The notes beneath the pieces are model-generated. The model did no database searches, was not told where the DNA came from, and saw only the letters and a list, made by a program, of their open reading frames with translations. DNA of 64,000 bases from CAVPLM01 sp963713545. GTDB lineage: Bacteria > Actinomycetota > Thermoleophilia > RBG-16-64-13. The stretch is taken from NCBI GenBank assembly GCA_963713545.1, contig CAVQME010000014.1, positions 225,993-289,992 of the forward strand, written 5' to 3'. Positions 53,126-62,546 of this stretch are shown here, piece by piece (positions within the stretch are counted from its first letter, which is position 1; every line of letters starts with the position of its first letter). The position numbers were made by a program, and so were the translations under genes.

Positions 53126-53446
53126 GTCGTTTCCGGCGTGGACGCTGAAGGCTGATTGCTCCCAGGACCGGGCACCGTTCCGCGCTCCTGTGGTCCATAC
53201 CCACCCGAGTATGTATACTGCTTCTCAACGCGAGTAGAGACTTCACAGTCAGTGCGAATGGAGAGGATCGCTCTGAGGGCGAAGCCTGATGCATAAGGAA
53301 CCGAAGGCCAGTGCGGCGCAGTAACATGGTGAGACCGGCCGCACCGGCCGACACGTATCGAGCGCCCCGCTCTTCTGACTCCTGTACGGCCCCTGATCGC
53401 TGCGTCGGTCATTTCGCCGATATCTCACTGTGGCCGACCTCTCACT
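53126..53446 (+). other. long 5' region of CAP-domain gene
   Basis: About 320 bp without a gene. TATACT at about 53214 is a possible -10. The following 220 bp (CTGAGGGCGAAGCC, GGAACCGAAGGCC) look structured, but I could not match them to a known riboswitch core. CTCACTGTGG is repeated at about 53424 and 53440, the second copy overlapping the GTG start. Could hold a regulatory leader. Confidence 0.35.
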
Positions 53447-54028
53447 GTGGCACGCTGGAGGCGTCAGTCCGGTGACACAGGTTTGAGGACGCGGGTTCTC
53501 CATGTCCTGCCTTTGGTCCTGATGGTGATCATGGCCACGTTCTCTCTTGGCTCGTCCTCAGAAGCGGTGCAGACCGTCGTGAGCTACAGCGCGGAAGAGG
53601 TGGCCTTCGTGCGACTTCTGAACGAATACCGGGCGAGCCACGGTCTGCGGCCTCTGCTCGTCTCCGACGCGCTTTCAGAAGCCGGCGATAGGCACGGTCT
53701 CGACATGGGGAACCATCGTTTCTTCGACCACTACACCCTGGAGGACTCCGACTGGTTCGAGACGGGGACGTCACCCGGCACGCGGATGGCTGCCAGCGGA
53801 TACTCTGGAAGCGCGGCGAAAGGTGAGAACATAGCCGCGGGCTACTCCAACGCCGCCGCCGTGTTCGCGGCCTGGCAGGACTCGCCCGCGCACGACGCGA
53901 ACATGCTGGATGCCGACTTCGTCGTGCTGGGTGTCTCGTTGGTGGAGGTGGAGGGGTCTGAGTTCGGTCACTACTGGACCACAGACTTCGGCGGATACGT
54001 CGATCCTGCCGCCCACAGCCTCGACTAG
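53447..54028 (+). CDS. secreted CAP-domain (SCP/PR1-like) protein
   Basis: 193-aa protein with an N-terminal membrane/signal segment (VLHVLPLVLMVIMATFSLG) and a CAP domain (about 45-185). Motifs: LLNEYRASHGLRPL, HRFFDHYT, GENIAAGYSNAAAVFAAWQD, SPAHDANMLDADF and FGHYWTTDFG. The conserved His/Glu cavity residues are present. Bacterial CAP proteins are extracellular with unclear function. GTG 53447 start is uncertain; a later start is possible. Confidence 0.85.
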   Translation: MARWRRQSGDTGLRTRVLHVLPLVLMVIMATFSLGSSSEAVQTVVSYSAEEVAFVRLLNEYRASHGLRPLLVSDALSEAGDRHGLDMGNHRFFDHYTLEDSDWFETGTSPGTRMAASGYSGSAAKGENIAAGYSNAAAVFAAWQDSPAHDANMLDADFVVLGVSLVEVEGSEFGHYWTTDFGGYVDPAAHSLD

Positions 54029-54054
54029 AAGGGGTCCTCAGGGAGGGGGTATGT

Positions 54055-54861
54055 GTGAGTGCTGACCCGAGCGTGCGTTCCGTCGCCCGCGCCGTCGCGA
54101 TCTTGGAGCAGTTCACCGTCGACCGTCCGGAACTCACTTTGACCGAGATAAGCACCGGCATCGGCCTGAGCAAGAGCACCACCCACCGTCTGCTCGGCAC
54201 CCTGGAAGCCGCCGAGATGGTTGAGCTCGATAAGCGGAGCGCGCGCTATCGCTTGGGTCTCAAGATCTTCCGTTTAGGCAGCGTGGCGTCCAAGAGCGTG
54301 GAGTTGGTCAAGCAGGCCGACCCGCTGCTCTGGAATCTCACCGAGGACACCGACGAGAGCTCGTTCTTACAGGTCGCAGATGGCAACGAAGCCCTGTGTC
54401 TGCGCCGCTTCGATTGTACCCATCACGTGCGGGTGCTCTTTCTCGAAGCCGGAAAACGCTCAGCCTTCAACTGCGGCGCGGGCCAGCGCGTCCTTCTCGC
54501 TCATCTGCCCGAGTGGCGCTGGGAGGAAGTGGTGACCAACCACACCAGGCGCATGACCCAGTATTCCCTGGTCAGCCGGGAAGAGCTCGAGCGCGACCGG
54601 CGCGAGATCCGGGAGCGGGGTTACTCGGTGAGCTGGGAGGACGTCGCCCTTCACGCATGTGCGTTGGGGGCGCCGGTCCGCGACGCGACCGGCGCGGTGG
54701 TGGCCGCCGTGAGCATCTCCGGCATCGTGCAGCGCTTCTCCGCGGAGAGGCTGCCCACTCTCATCCGCAGGATCATGGAGGTCGGAGACGAGCTCTCCCG
54801 GAGACTAGGGTATATGCTCCACGAGACGGAAGGTCGCTCCGCCAGTGCGCCTGTCAAATGA
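54055..54861 (+). CDS. IclR-family transcriptional regulator (second)
   Basis: 268-aa regulator: winged HTH (about 5-70; SVARAVAILEQFTVDR, LSKSTTHRLLGTLEAAEMVE) and effector-binding domain (about 85-255; AGQRVLLAHLPEW, ERGYSVSWEDVALHACALGA). GTG 54055 follows a GGGAGGGGG site. Located after the liv block, it could control the transporter or the GGAAT...ATTCC sites; no adjacent operator was found. Confidence 0.9.
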   Translation: MSADPSVRSVARAVAILEQFTVDRPELTLTEISTGIGLSKSTTHRLLGTLEAAEMVELDKRSARYRLGLKIFRLGSVASKSVELVKQADPLLWNLTEDTDESSFLQVADGNEALCLRRFDCTHHVRVLFLEAGKRSAFNCGAGQRVLLAHLPEWRWEEVVTNHTRRMTQYSLVSREELERDRREIRERGYSVSWEDVALHACALGAPVRDATGAVVAAVSISGIVQRFSAERLPTLIRRIMEVGDELSRRLGYMLHETEGRSASAPVK

Positions 54862-54912
54862 GGGCTGACGGACCCGCGTGCCGCGTTTACTAGCCCTTTT
54901 TCCTACGCACCC

Positions 54913-54929
54913 GGGGCATCTTCGGCCCC
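54913..54929 (+). terminator. short hairpin after second iclR gene
   Basis: GGGGC-ATCTTCG-GCCCC followed by TTCTCTC. A plausible weak terminator for the regulator gene; the rest of 54862-55046 shows no gene. Confidence 0.45.
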
Positions 54930-55046
54930 TTCTCTCAAGCGTCACAAGGTGCGGGAGTATGGTTTAATACTCGAGGGGAACTGTGGATGTCGCCGGCTTT
55001 TTGAGAGGCCGTTCTTGGCTTAGGGGCGACAAGGAGGAGTTGAGTG

Positions 55047-55430
55047 ATGCCCAGCTGGATAGGACCCTGGGAGATCGCGATCGTTCTGGTGATAATCCTG
55101 CTGATCTTCGGCCCAAGGAAGCTGCCGGAGCTCGGTTCTTCACTCGGCAAGTCCATCCGCGGTTTCAAGAAGGGCATGAAAGACGGCCAAACGGCCGGCG
55201 ACGAAACGGTCGCTGAAGCACAGGCCGCGGCCGAGCCGAAAGGAGCCGAGCCGCTCAAGGCGGAGGCGCAGCAAGCCGCCTCCGCGGCGGTGAACGCCGG
55301 ACACGACCGAGAAGCCCGAATAGGCCAGAGCCGCGCTCCTAAGGCGGCGCCTGCATGTCCACCGGAGAGAGCTTCGTCTATCTCGAGATCGCGGAAGCGA
55401 TCCGCAGGCTCATCGTCTCCGGGCAGTTGA
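55047..55430 (+). CDS. tatA: Sec-independent translocase subunit TatA
   Basis: N-terminal membrane helix and amphipathic helix of TatA: PSWIGPWEIAIVLVIILLIF, GPRKLPELGSSLGKSI, then FKKGMKDGQ and a charged Ala/Glu tail. ATG 55047 has an AAGGAGG site (GTG 55044 adjacent). As read the frame ends at 55430, 76 bp inside the next gene, with a Ser/Arg-rich end. An alternate frame after about 55301 gives TTEKPE and a stop at 55323, a more TatA-like tail, so a one-base error is possible. The Tat-type receptors encoded at 37-39 kb would need this system. Confidence 0.87.
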   Translation: MPSWIGPWEIAIVLVIILLIFGPRKLPELGSSLGKSIRGFKKGMKDGQTAGDETVAEAQAAAEPKGAEPLKAEAQQAASAAVNAGHDREARIGQSRAPKAAPACPPERASSISRSRKRSAGSSSPGS

Positions 55431-56488
55431 AGCCGGGTGACCGTCTTCCTTCCGTGCGGGTCATGGCCGAACGCTGGAGATGTACGCCCAATACCGTCAG
55501 CCGCGGCTACGCGCTGCTTTCTCGCGAAGGGCTGGTGGTAGGCCATAGGGGCGGCGGCACCCGCGTCGTGTCCACCAAGGCTGGACCCGACGAGACCGCG
55601 CCTCCAGAGTGGGAATGGGCGAGTCTGGTCAACCGGGCTGAGACGTATCTGTTGGAGAGCCTCAGCCAGGGTCACAGCCCGGCGCACGCCGAAGCCGCGC
55701 TGGCCGCGGCCATATCCCGTTGGCAGGACCTCCGCCGGCCGGCCTCCCCGCAGAAGGACGCGATGTCTGCCGACCTGGACGGGGGCGAAGTACGTTTCTC
55801 CGGCAGCCACGATCTTTCCGTCGAACTGCTCGGACGGTCGCTCCTAGAGCGGACACCGCCGGTTTCACTCTCGATTGACTTCATCGGCAGCCTGGGAGGG
55901 CTGATGGCGCTGGCTCGGGGGGAGGCCGACGTTGCGGGCGCGCACCTGTGGGATGAAGCCACCGGAGTCTACAACGTGCCTTTTGTCCAGCGCGTCCTTC
56001 CCAATCGTAAGGTGGTGCTCCTCAATCTGGTGCAGCGACTGCAAGGACTCATCGTGCCGGCGGGCAACGCTCAAGGGCTGCGGTCCATCGCCGATCTGGC
56101 AAAGCCGGAGGTCCGTTTCGTCAACCGCCAGGCCGGGTCGGGCACCAGGGTCTGGCTTGACATCCGGCTGAGGGACGAAGGTCTTCCTCCGGCCAGCATC
56201 TCCGGATACGACCAGGAGGAGACGACCCACCTGGGCGTGGCTCGCGCAGTAGCCGAGGGCCGGGCCAACGCCGGCCTGGGCATCAGCGCTGCCGCGACCG
56301 CGTACGGTCTGGGCTTCGTACCCCTGGGCGAAGAGCGATACGATCTGGTGATCCCGGCCGAGGTCTGGGACACGGCGGCTCTGCGATCGCTCCGCGAGGT
56401 CGTGAACTCACGGCACTTCAAGGACGCCGTTCTGGCCTTGGGCGGGTATGACGTCTCTCAAACGGGGAGCGAGACCGTCCTCGACTGA
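55355..56488 (+). CDS. GntR-type regulator fused to periplasmic-binding-like effector domain
   Basis: 377-aa protein: N-terminal GntR winged HTH (about 5-75; LIVSGQLKPGDRLPSVRVMA, NTVSRGYALLSREGLV) and, from about residue 140, a PBP_like domain (DFIGSLGGLMALARGEADVA, GTRVWLDIRLRDEGL, YDLVIPAEVWD). In other regulators that domain (often behind ModE- or MerR-like HTHs) resembles molybdate/tungstate-binding proteins. Given four molybdopterin enzymes nearby, an oxyanion or Moco-related signal is an attractive guess. Not an MocR (no aminotransferase domain). Confidence 0.85.
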   Translation: MSTGESFVYLEIAEAIRRLIVSGQLKPGDRLPSVRVMAERWRCTPNTVSRGYALLSREGLVVGHRGGGTRVVSTKAGPDETAPPEWEWASLVNRAETYLLESLSQGHSPAHAEAALAAAISRWQDLRRPASPQKDAMSADLDGGEVRFSGSHDLSVELLGRSLLERTPPVSLSIDFIGSLGGLMALARGEADVAGAHLWDEATGVYNVPFVQRVLPNRKVVLLNLVQRLQGLIVPAGNAQGLRSIADLAKPEVRFVNRQAGSGTRVWLDIRLRDEGLPPASISGYDQEETTHLGVARAVAEGRANAGLGISAAATAYGLGFVPLGEERYDLVIPAEVWDTAALRSLREVVNSRHFKDAVLALGGYDVSQTGSETVLD

Positions 56489-56631
56489 CACCGGCGTGAT
56501 CGCCGGTTCGACCTGCCCGGAACCTTGGCCCACCCGCAGATCGGGTGCCGTCATCGTCTCGATGCTAGTCTTAGCCCAGAGCGCACCTCGGCAGCCGGCC
56601 GGCATGACTCCCACGGGAGGAGGATAGACAT

Positions 56632-59314
56632 ATGGGATCCGTCTGTTCCGGTGACGAGCGGGGCCCCATCTTCCTGCTGGACGGCAGCAATATCGCCTAC
56701 CGGGCCTTCTTCGCTCTTCCCCAGGACATCGCCACCTCCGGTGGCTTTCCCACCAACGCCCTCTACGGGTTCTGCCTGATGATGATCAAGATCTTGGGTG
56801 ACTACCATCCCGACGCGGTCATCGTGGCCTGGGATTCCCGGGAGAAGACCTTCCGGCACGAGGAGTTCGAGGAGTACAAGGCTCATCGAAAGCCCATGCC
56901 CGATCTGCTGGCGGAGCAGTGGCCGTACTTCTCCGAGCTTTGCGCGGCCTTCGGGTTCGTCAACCTGGTCGTGCCCGGGTTCGAGGCGGACGACATCCTG
57001 GCCACTCTCGCCCGCCAGGCCGAGGCAGAGGGCCGGACCGCGGTCATAGTCACCGGGGACCGGGACGCCCTGCAGCTGGCCGGTCCACACGTGAGCATCA
57101 TGGCCAACACGAGAGGGGTGACGGAGGTCAAGGTGTACGATCCGGCGGCGGTGGAGGAGCGGTTCGGGGTGCCCCCCCGGCTGATCCCCGACCTGATAGG
57201 CCTGAAGGGAGACACCTCCGACAACATACCCGGCGTGCCCGGGATCGGGGAGAAGACGGCCGCCCAACTGCTGGCACAGTTCGGCTCGTTGGAGGAGGTG
57301 CTTGCCCGCACCGATGAAGTCGCCGGGGCGAAGCGCAAGGAGCTGCTGCGGGAGCATCGGGAGACCGCGCTCCTCTCCAAGAGACTGGCTCTGCTCGACC
57401 ACGACGCCCCCATAGACATCCACGCGGCTGAGGTGCAGCCCCATCAGATCCAGCGGGAGATGCTGGACGAGCTGCTCACCCGCTTCGAGTTCACCTCGCT
57501 GCTCGAGCGACTGGAGCCACTGCTGGCCGCTTCACCATCGGCGGATGCAGGAGTGTCCGAACCGGCCGGAGGGCGCCTGCCCGCGCCCGTGCCGCCACCC
57601 CGGGATGCCGCCGCCTGGGAGAACCTTGTGGATCGGGATAGACCGTTCGGGCTGACGGCCGACGAGGCGACGGGCGGTCTCTGGCTGGCTCAGCCGCAAG
57701 CGGGAGCTGCGGCCGACACATACGAGTCGTTCACGCTCGTCGAGATGCCGGATCCTTCTGCGCAGGCTGCGGTTCTCGAGCCGCTTCTAGCCGGAGGCGC
57801 CGCTATCTGCCACGACTCAAGTCTGCCGCCGGCCTGCGCGGATTGGTCGACAGGGTCGCCCACGATACCTACCTCGCCGCGTATCTGCTGGCTCCGGGTC
57901 GCCGCGACTACCGGCTGGAGGAGTGTGCGCGGGAGGCGGTTATCCTCCTGCCCTGGTGCGGCCCGGTCGCCGGGCCAGTCGCGGGTGCCGGCTCCGCGGC
58001 CGCCTCGGCCGCCCCGGCTGCCGCGGCGGCGGCGGCGGCGGCGCTTGTCCTCCCGGTCGCCGCTTGGCAGGAGCGCGCACTCCGCGACCAGGGCATGTGG
58101 GATCTCTTCCAGGACATCGAACTGCCGCTGACCGGGGTGCTCATCGCCATGGAGTCGGCCGGCATACATCTGGACTGCTACCGCCTGGGTGAGATCACCG
58201 GCAAGATCCAGGACCAAATGGAAGGGCTGGAGACATGTATATACGAGCTGGCCGGCGAGGAGTTCAACCTAGGCTCGCCCCAACAGCTGGGGCGCATCCT
58301 CTTCGAGCGGCTGGGGCTCGCCCGGCAGCGCAAGACCAAGACCGGCTACTCCACCGACGCGAAGACGCTGGAAGCCCTGCGGGACAGCCACCCCATCGTC
58401 GGCCATCTGCTCAACCATCGCGAGCTCTCGAAGCTCATGTCCACCTATCTGCTCGCTCTGCCTCAGGCGGTCGATCCGGCCACCGGGCGGCTGCACACCA
58501 CCTTCCACCAGACGGTGGCCGCCACCGGCCGGCTCTCCTCCAGCGATCCCAACCTGCAGAACATCCCGGTACGCACAGCTCTGGGGGCGCAGATCCGCCA
58601 GTGCTTCACGGCCGAGCCGGGAAACACCATGGTGGTGGCCGACTACTCCCAGATCGAGCTGCGGATCATGGCCCATCTTTCCGGCGAGCCCGCGCTGCTC
58701 GAGTCGTTCAGGCAGGGTGAAGACATCCACACCCGCACGGCGGCCGAGGTCTTCGGCTTGGCTGAAGACGAGGTCGACTCCACTCACCGGCGCTACGCCA
58801 AGGCGGTCAACTTCGGCATCATGTACGGCATCTCGGCCTTCGGGCTGAGCCAGAACCTGGGCATCGACCGAGAGGAGGCCGCCGCCTACATCGAGCGCTA
58901 CTTCGAGCGCCTGCCTCGGGTGAAGGCCTTCATCGAGGACACGATCGGGCTGGCCCGGCGCCAGGGATTCGTGGCCACGGTGTTCGGCCGCCGGCGGCCC
59001 ATCCCCGAACTTGCCTCGGGCAACTTCCAGGAGCGTTCGCTGGGAGAGAGGCTGGCCGTCAACTCGGTCATCCAGGGCAGCGCCGCCGACATCATCAAGG
59101 TGGCGATGATCCGTTGCCACGATCGGTTGCGCAAGGAGTTCCCCGGGGCCCGCCTGGTCCTGCAGGTGCACGACGAGCTGGTGTTCGAAGTGCCGGAGGC
59201 CTTAGCGGGTGCGGTCAAGAGGCGGTGGTGGAGGAGATGGTGGCTGCATTTCCCATGGAGCCGGCCCTGGGGGTCGATGCGGGGGTGGGGCCCGACTGGC
59301 TCGCGGCCAAGTAG
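56632..59314 (+). CDS. polA: DNA polymerase I, two apparent frameshifts
   Basis: 5'-3' exonuclease domain (about 1-300; LLDGSNIAYRAFFALPQ, LKGDTSDNIPGVPGIGEKTA), a reduced 3'-5' exonuclease-like region with an Ala run, and the polymerase domain (SSSDPNLQNIPVRT, VVADYSQIELRIMAHLSGE, RRYAKAVNFGIMYG, LQVHDELVFEVPEA). The reading frame must shift by -1 at about 57820 (CATGACTCA-type context reads CACGACTCAAG; one extra A restores HDSKSAAGLRGLV) and again at about 59219 (one G restores VKEAVVEEMVAAFPME), ending at TAG 59314. About 894 aa when repaired. All catalytic motifs are intact, so sequence error is likelier than loss. Confidence 0.9.
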
Positions 59315-59325
59315 CCGAGAGACCG

Positions 59326-59353
59326 TTGCTTTTCCCGGACGCCTAGGTATACT
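59326..59353 (+). promoter_or_regulatory. probable rpsA promoter
   Basis: TTGCTT (59326-59331), 16-bp spacer, TATACT (59348-59353). Placed 67 bp before the rpsA start, directly after polA. Good -10, moderate -35. Confidence 0.55.
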
Positions 59354-59364
59354 ACCGGCACATG

Positions 59365-59384
59365 AGCCACGTGAGGGCGTGGCT
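59365..59384 (+). promoter_or_regulatory. hairpin in rpsA 5' leader
   Basis: AGCCACG (59365-59371) pairs with CGTGGCT (59378-59384) around TGAGGG, between the promoter and the ribosome site. S1 is autoregulated at its leader in proteobacteria; a similar role here is speculative. Confidence 0.4.
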
Positions 59385-59419
59385 TGCCCATGCATTCTTT
59401 TGGAAGGGAAAGAAACTAC

Positions 59420-60993
59420 ATGTCAGACGAACACACCGACGAGAACGTACAGACGCTGCAGGGCGGCCAGGACCTGATGATCGAGGTCGACGGGAAGATG
59501 GTTCCCAACTACGACGCCACGATGATGACCTTCGAAGAAGGGGATATCGTCACCGGGACCGTGGTGCGGGTCGACAAGGACGAAGTCCTGGTCGACATCG
59601 GCTACAAGAGCGAAGGCGTCGTCCCCGCCAACGAGCTCTCCATCAGAAAGTCGGTGGATCCCGCCGAAGAAGTGTCCGTGGGCGACGTCATCGACGCCCT
59701 GGTGCTCACCAAAGAGGACGCCGACGGCCGGCTGATCCTCTCCCGGAAGCGGGCTCGGTTCGAGCGGGCCTGGCAGCGCATCGAGAAGGCCGCCGAAGAA
59801 GGCACCCCGGTCTCGGGCAACGTCATCGAAGTGGTCAAGGGTGGTCTCATCCTCGACCTGGGCGTGCGCGGCTTCCTGCCCGCCTCCCTGGTCGATATCC
59901 GCCGGGTGGCCGATCTGGACGAGTTCCTGGGCCAGACCCTGGAGTGCCGGGTCATCGAGCTCAACCGCTTCCGCAACAACGTGGTCCTCAGCCGCCGGGC
60001 CGTGCTGGAAGAGGAGCGCCGCGGAGTGCGCGAGCAGATCCTCGACCGCATGAACGTGGGCGACCTGGTCACGGGCACCATCTCCAACATCGTCGACTTC
60101 GGCGCCTTCGTCGACCTGGACGGCATCGACGGTCTCATCCACATCTCCGAGCTCTCCTGGAGCCACGTGAACCATCCGTCCGAAGTGCTCACCATCGGCC
60201 AGAAGGTCGAAGTCCGGGTGCTTGACATCGACCGCGACCGGCAGCGCATCTCCCTGGGTCTCAAGCAGACCCAGAAGGACCCGTGGCAGCAGGTGTTCGA
60301 GAACCGCCAGGTCAACGAGATCGTGCACGGCCAGGTCACCAAGCTGGTGTCGTTCGGCGCCTTCGTGGAGATCGAAGAAGGCGTGGAGGGCCTCATCCAC
60401 ATCTCCGAGCTGGCCCAGCACCATGTGGAAGACCCGTCTGAGATCGTGCGTCCCGGGCAGGAAGTCAACGTCAAGATCATCGAGATCGATCCCGAGCGAC
60501 GCCGTCTCTCGCTCAGCCTGAAGCGGCTTGAGCCCGAATACCGCATCCACGAGGATGCCCTGGCCGAAGAGGGTGAAGAGGGCGAGGAGATGGAAGAGGG
60601 CGAGGCCCTAGCTGAGGCCGAGGCAGTCGCCGAGGCGGAAGAAAGCGAAGCGTACGGGAGTGAAGCGGTGGACGAGGCTGTCGTCCCCGAGGCGGTTGCC
60701 GAGGCGGAAGCGCCGGCCGCGGCTGTGGAGCCCGAAGCTGCCGCTGTGGAGCCCGAAGCGCCGCTGGGAGCCGAGGCTGGGGAGCCCGAGGCGGTGGCGC
60801 CTGAAGAGGTGGCGCCTGAAGCGATGGCGCCCGAAGAGCCGAGGCTGAACCTGAAGCTGCCGTTGAGCCTGCCCCGGAGCCCGAGGCTCCTGAAGCCCAG
60901 GCTGAAGTTGAGAGCGAGCCCTCGGTCGAGGCCGCGCCGGAGGCGGCGGCCGCCGACTCCGAGACTGCCGAAGAGGCGGGCGAAGAGGGCTGA
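59420..60993 (+). CDS. rpsA: 30S ribosomal protein S1, acidic tail frameshifted
   Basis: RNA-binding ribosomal protein with four S1 domains: GDIVTGTVVRVDKDEVLVDI (about 33), GTPVSGNVIEVVKGGLILDL (about 130), GDLVTGTISNIVDFGAFVDL (about 214) and VHGQVTKLVSFGAFVEIEE (about 300). A Glu/Ala-rich tail follows from about residue 385. As read, the frame after about 60838 becomes Arg/Pro-rich to 61063. One missing base there restores AEAEPEAAVEPAPEPEAPEA and a stop at 60993. ATG 59420 with GGAAGGGAAAG upstream. Confidence 0.92.
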
Positions 60994-61018
60994 GCTTCGG
61001 ATCATGTTGCGTGACACG

Positions 61019-61203
61019 GGAGCGCCTAACAACTCGTTTCAGAATGAAGCCGCGGCTGCCTAGTGCGCCCTGGGCGGCACGATAGTTCGTCCTCGGTCCC
61101 GCACATAGCGCTGCTATTCGCGCTCCCTGCGTCCTTCTCTGGCGCGTGCCCAGCGCGTCCCTGGCGGCGGAGCTTCATTCTGAAGCGAGTTCTGAGGGCG
61201 CTC
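61019..61203. repeat. long inverted-repeat element between rpsA and coaE
   Basis: The left arm reads GGAGCGCC...AACTCGTTTCAGAATGAAGC (61019-61050). The right arm is its near-exact reverse complement (61170-61203; one internal mismatch plus a few at the junction), so the 185-bp interval could fold into one long cruciform. The interior is partly palindromic too. It could be a MITE-like element or a large terminator for rpsA. No target-site duplication is obvious. Confidence 0.6.
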
Positions 61204-61225
61204 CTCGTTTTTTCGGAAGGAGAGC

Positions 61226-61908
61226 ATGACCAAGCGGGAGCCTCGAGGCCGGTCTCCACTTCCACCTGAGCCTGCGCGAAGGGTCTGGTCGCGGGAGGGG
61301 GGAACGCAGGCGTCGTCACCGTCGGTCTTACCGGGGGCATCGGCGCGGGCAAGAGCACCGCGCTGGCGATCTTCGGTGAACTGGGAGCGATAACGATGTC
61401 GGCCGATCAGTTGGTACACGAGCTCTACGCCCGCCCCCTTGTGGCGACCGAGGTCGAGGCGCGGTTCGGGCCGGAGGTGCTCGACTCGCAAGGCAGGGTG
61501 GACACAGGCCTGTTGGCCGAGGCGCTGCGAGGCCGGCGGCGAGAGTTGCGCTGGCTGGAGAAGCTCACACACCCGCTGGTGGCCGAAGAGATCGAGCGAC
61601 GCATCGGCGACGCGCCCGCCGGGACCGTGGTCGTTTGTGAGGTGCCGCTGCTGTTCGAATCCGGCTTCGAGCATTTGTTCGACCTCGTGGTCACCGTCGA
61701 GGCGGGCGGCGAGACCCGGCGCCGGCGGTCGACTCACGGCTTCGATGTCGACATGTTCTCGGAGCTGGAGGCTTTGCAGGCTTCCAGCGAACGCAGGGTG
61801 GCCGGCAGCGATCTCAGCTTCTTCAACGACGGTGATAGAGAACAGCTCTGGCATTTCGTGCAGGAAGCCTATGGTCGGGCGCTGGGGATGCTCGAGGAGC
61901 GTCGATGA
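61226..61908 (+). CDS. coaE: dephospho-CoA kinase, probable frameshift near the 5' end
   Basis: Last enzyme of coenzyme A synthesis. P-loop GLTGGIGAGKSTALAIFGEL, SADQLVHELYA, LTHPLVAEEIERR and VCEVPLLFESGFEHLFDLVV identify CoaE. The P-loop frame has no ATG/GTG/TTG before it (TGA at 61267). ATG 61226, with a GGAAGGAGAG site, is in another frame and joins it if one G is added to the G6 run at about 61297-61302. That is the preferred model; CTG 61285 is an alternative start. Overlaps the next gene by 4 bp. Confidence 0.85.
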
Positions 61909-62546
61909 CGGAGTCGCCGAGGGCCCGCGCGCGCACGAGCCGCAAACGTCGCAGATTACGCCTCGTGGGGTTGGTCGTGGCCCTCGTGTTGATCGTGATC
62001 GTCGCGGTGTGGGTCGCTGCAAGTCGCACGGTGGTGCCGGGAGTGTCGGCTCAACTGCACCCTCTCCACTATCAGGACAGCATCGCCCGGGTGGCAGAGC
62101 AGAACGATCTCGACCCCTACCTGGTGGCGGCGGTCGCCCGGACCGAGAGCGGCTGGGACCCGGAGGCGGTCTCCCACGCCGGCGCCACCGGCCTTATGCA
62201 GCTCATGCCCGACACGGCCGCCTGGATCACGGGCCTCGAGAGCTGGCAGGGCGGCGACGATCCCGACCTGACCGATCCCGAGGAAAGCCTGGAGCTGGGT
62301 GCCTTCTACCTCGCCTATCTCGTCGAGTACTTCGGCGGCGATACCCGCTTGGCTCTAGCCGCCTACAACGCCGGACAGGGCGCGGTGAGCAGGTGGCTAC
62401 GGGAGGGAAGCACCAGGGAATCCATCGAGATCACCGACATCCCCATCGACGAGACGCGAGAGTTCGTGGAGCGGGTGGAGTACTACCAAGACCTCTACGC
62501 CCGCATCCATCCCGGCGCCTTCGCCGCCGAGGGCGGGGCGACGTGA
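61905..62546 (+). CDS. membrane-anchored lytic transglycosylase (SLT domain)
   Basis: 213-aa peptidoglycan hydrolase with an N-terminal basic region and membrane anchor (LVGLVVALVLIVIVAVWVAA). An SLT domain (about 55-200) has catalytic Glu in VARTESGWDPEAVSHAGATG, LMQLMPDTAAWI and AAYNAGQGAVSRWL. Cleaves the glycan strand with anhydromuramyl formation. Overlaps coaE and uvrB by 4 bp each, so it is part of a housekeeping operon. Confidence 0.92.
   Translation: MTESPRARARTSRKRRRLRLVGLVVALVLIVIVAVWVAASRTVVPGVSAQLHPLHYQDSIARVAEQNDLDPYLVAAVARTESGWDPEAVSHAGATGLMQLMPDTAAWITGLESWQGGDDPDLTDPEESLELGAFYLAYLVEYFGGDTRLALAAYNAGQGAVSRWLREGSTRESIEITDIPIDETREFVERVEYYQDLYARIHPGAFAAEGGAT

Noticed and set aside
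53126..53446. Known riboswitch upstream of the CAP-domain gene
   Set aside because: Compared by eye with cobalamin, glycine, c-di-GMP and ydaO-type (c-di-AMP) cores; none of their conserved strings are present.
56632..59314. polA as a pseudogene
   Set aside because: Catalytic motifs are intact on both sides of each shift, and neighbouring essential genes show the same kind of single-base error.
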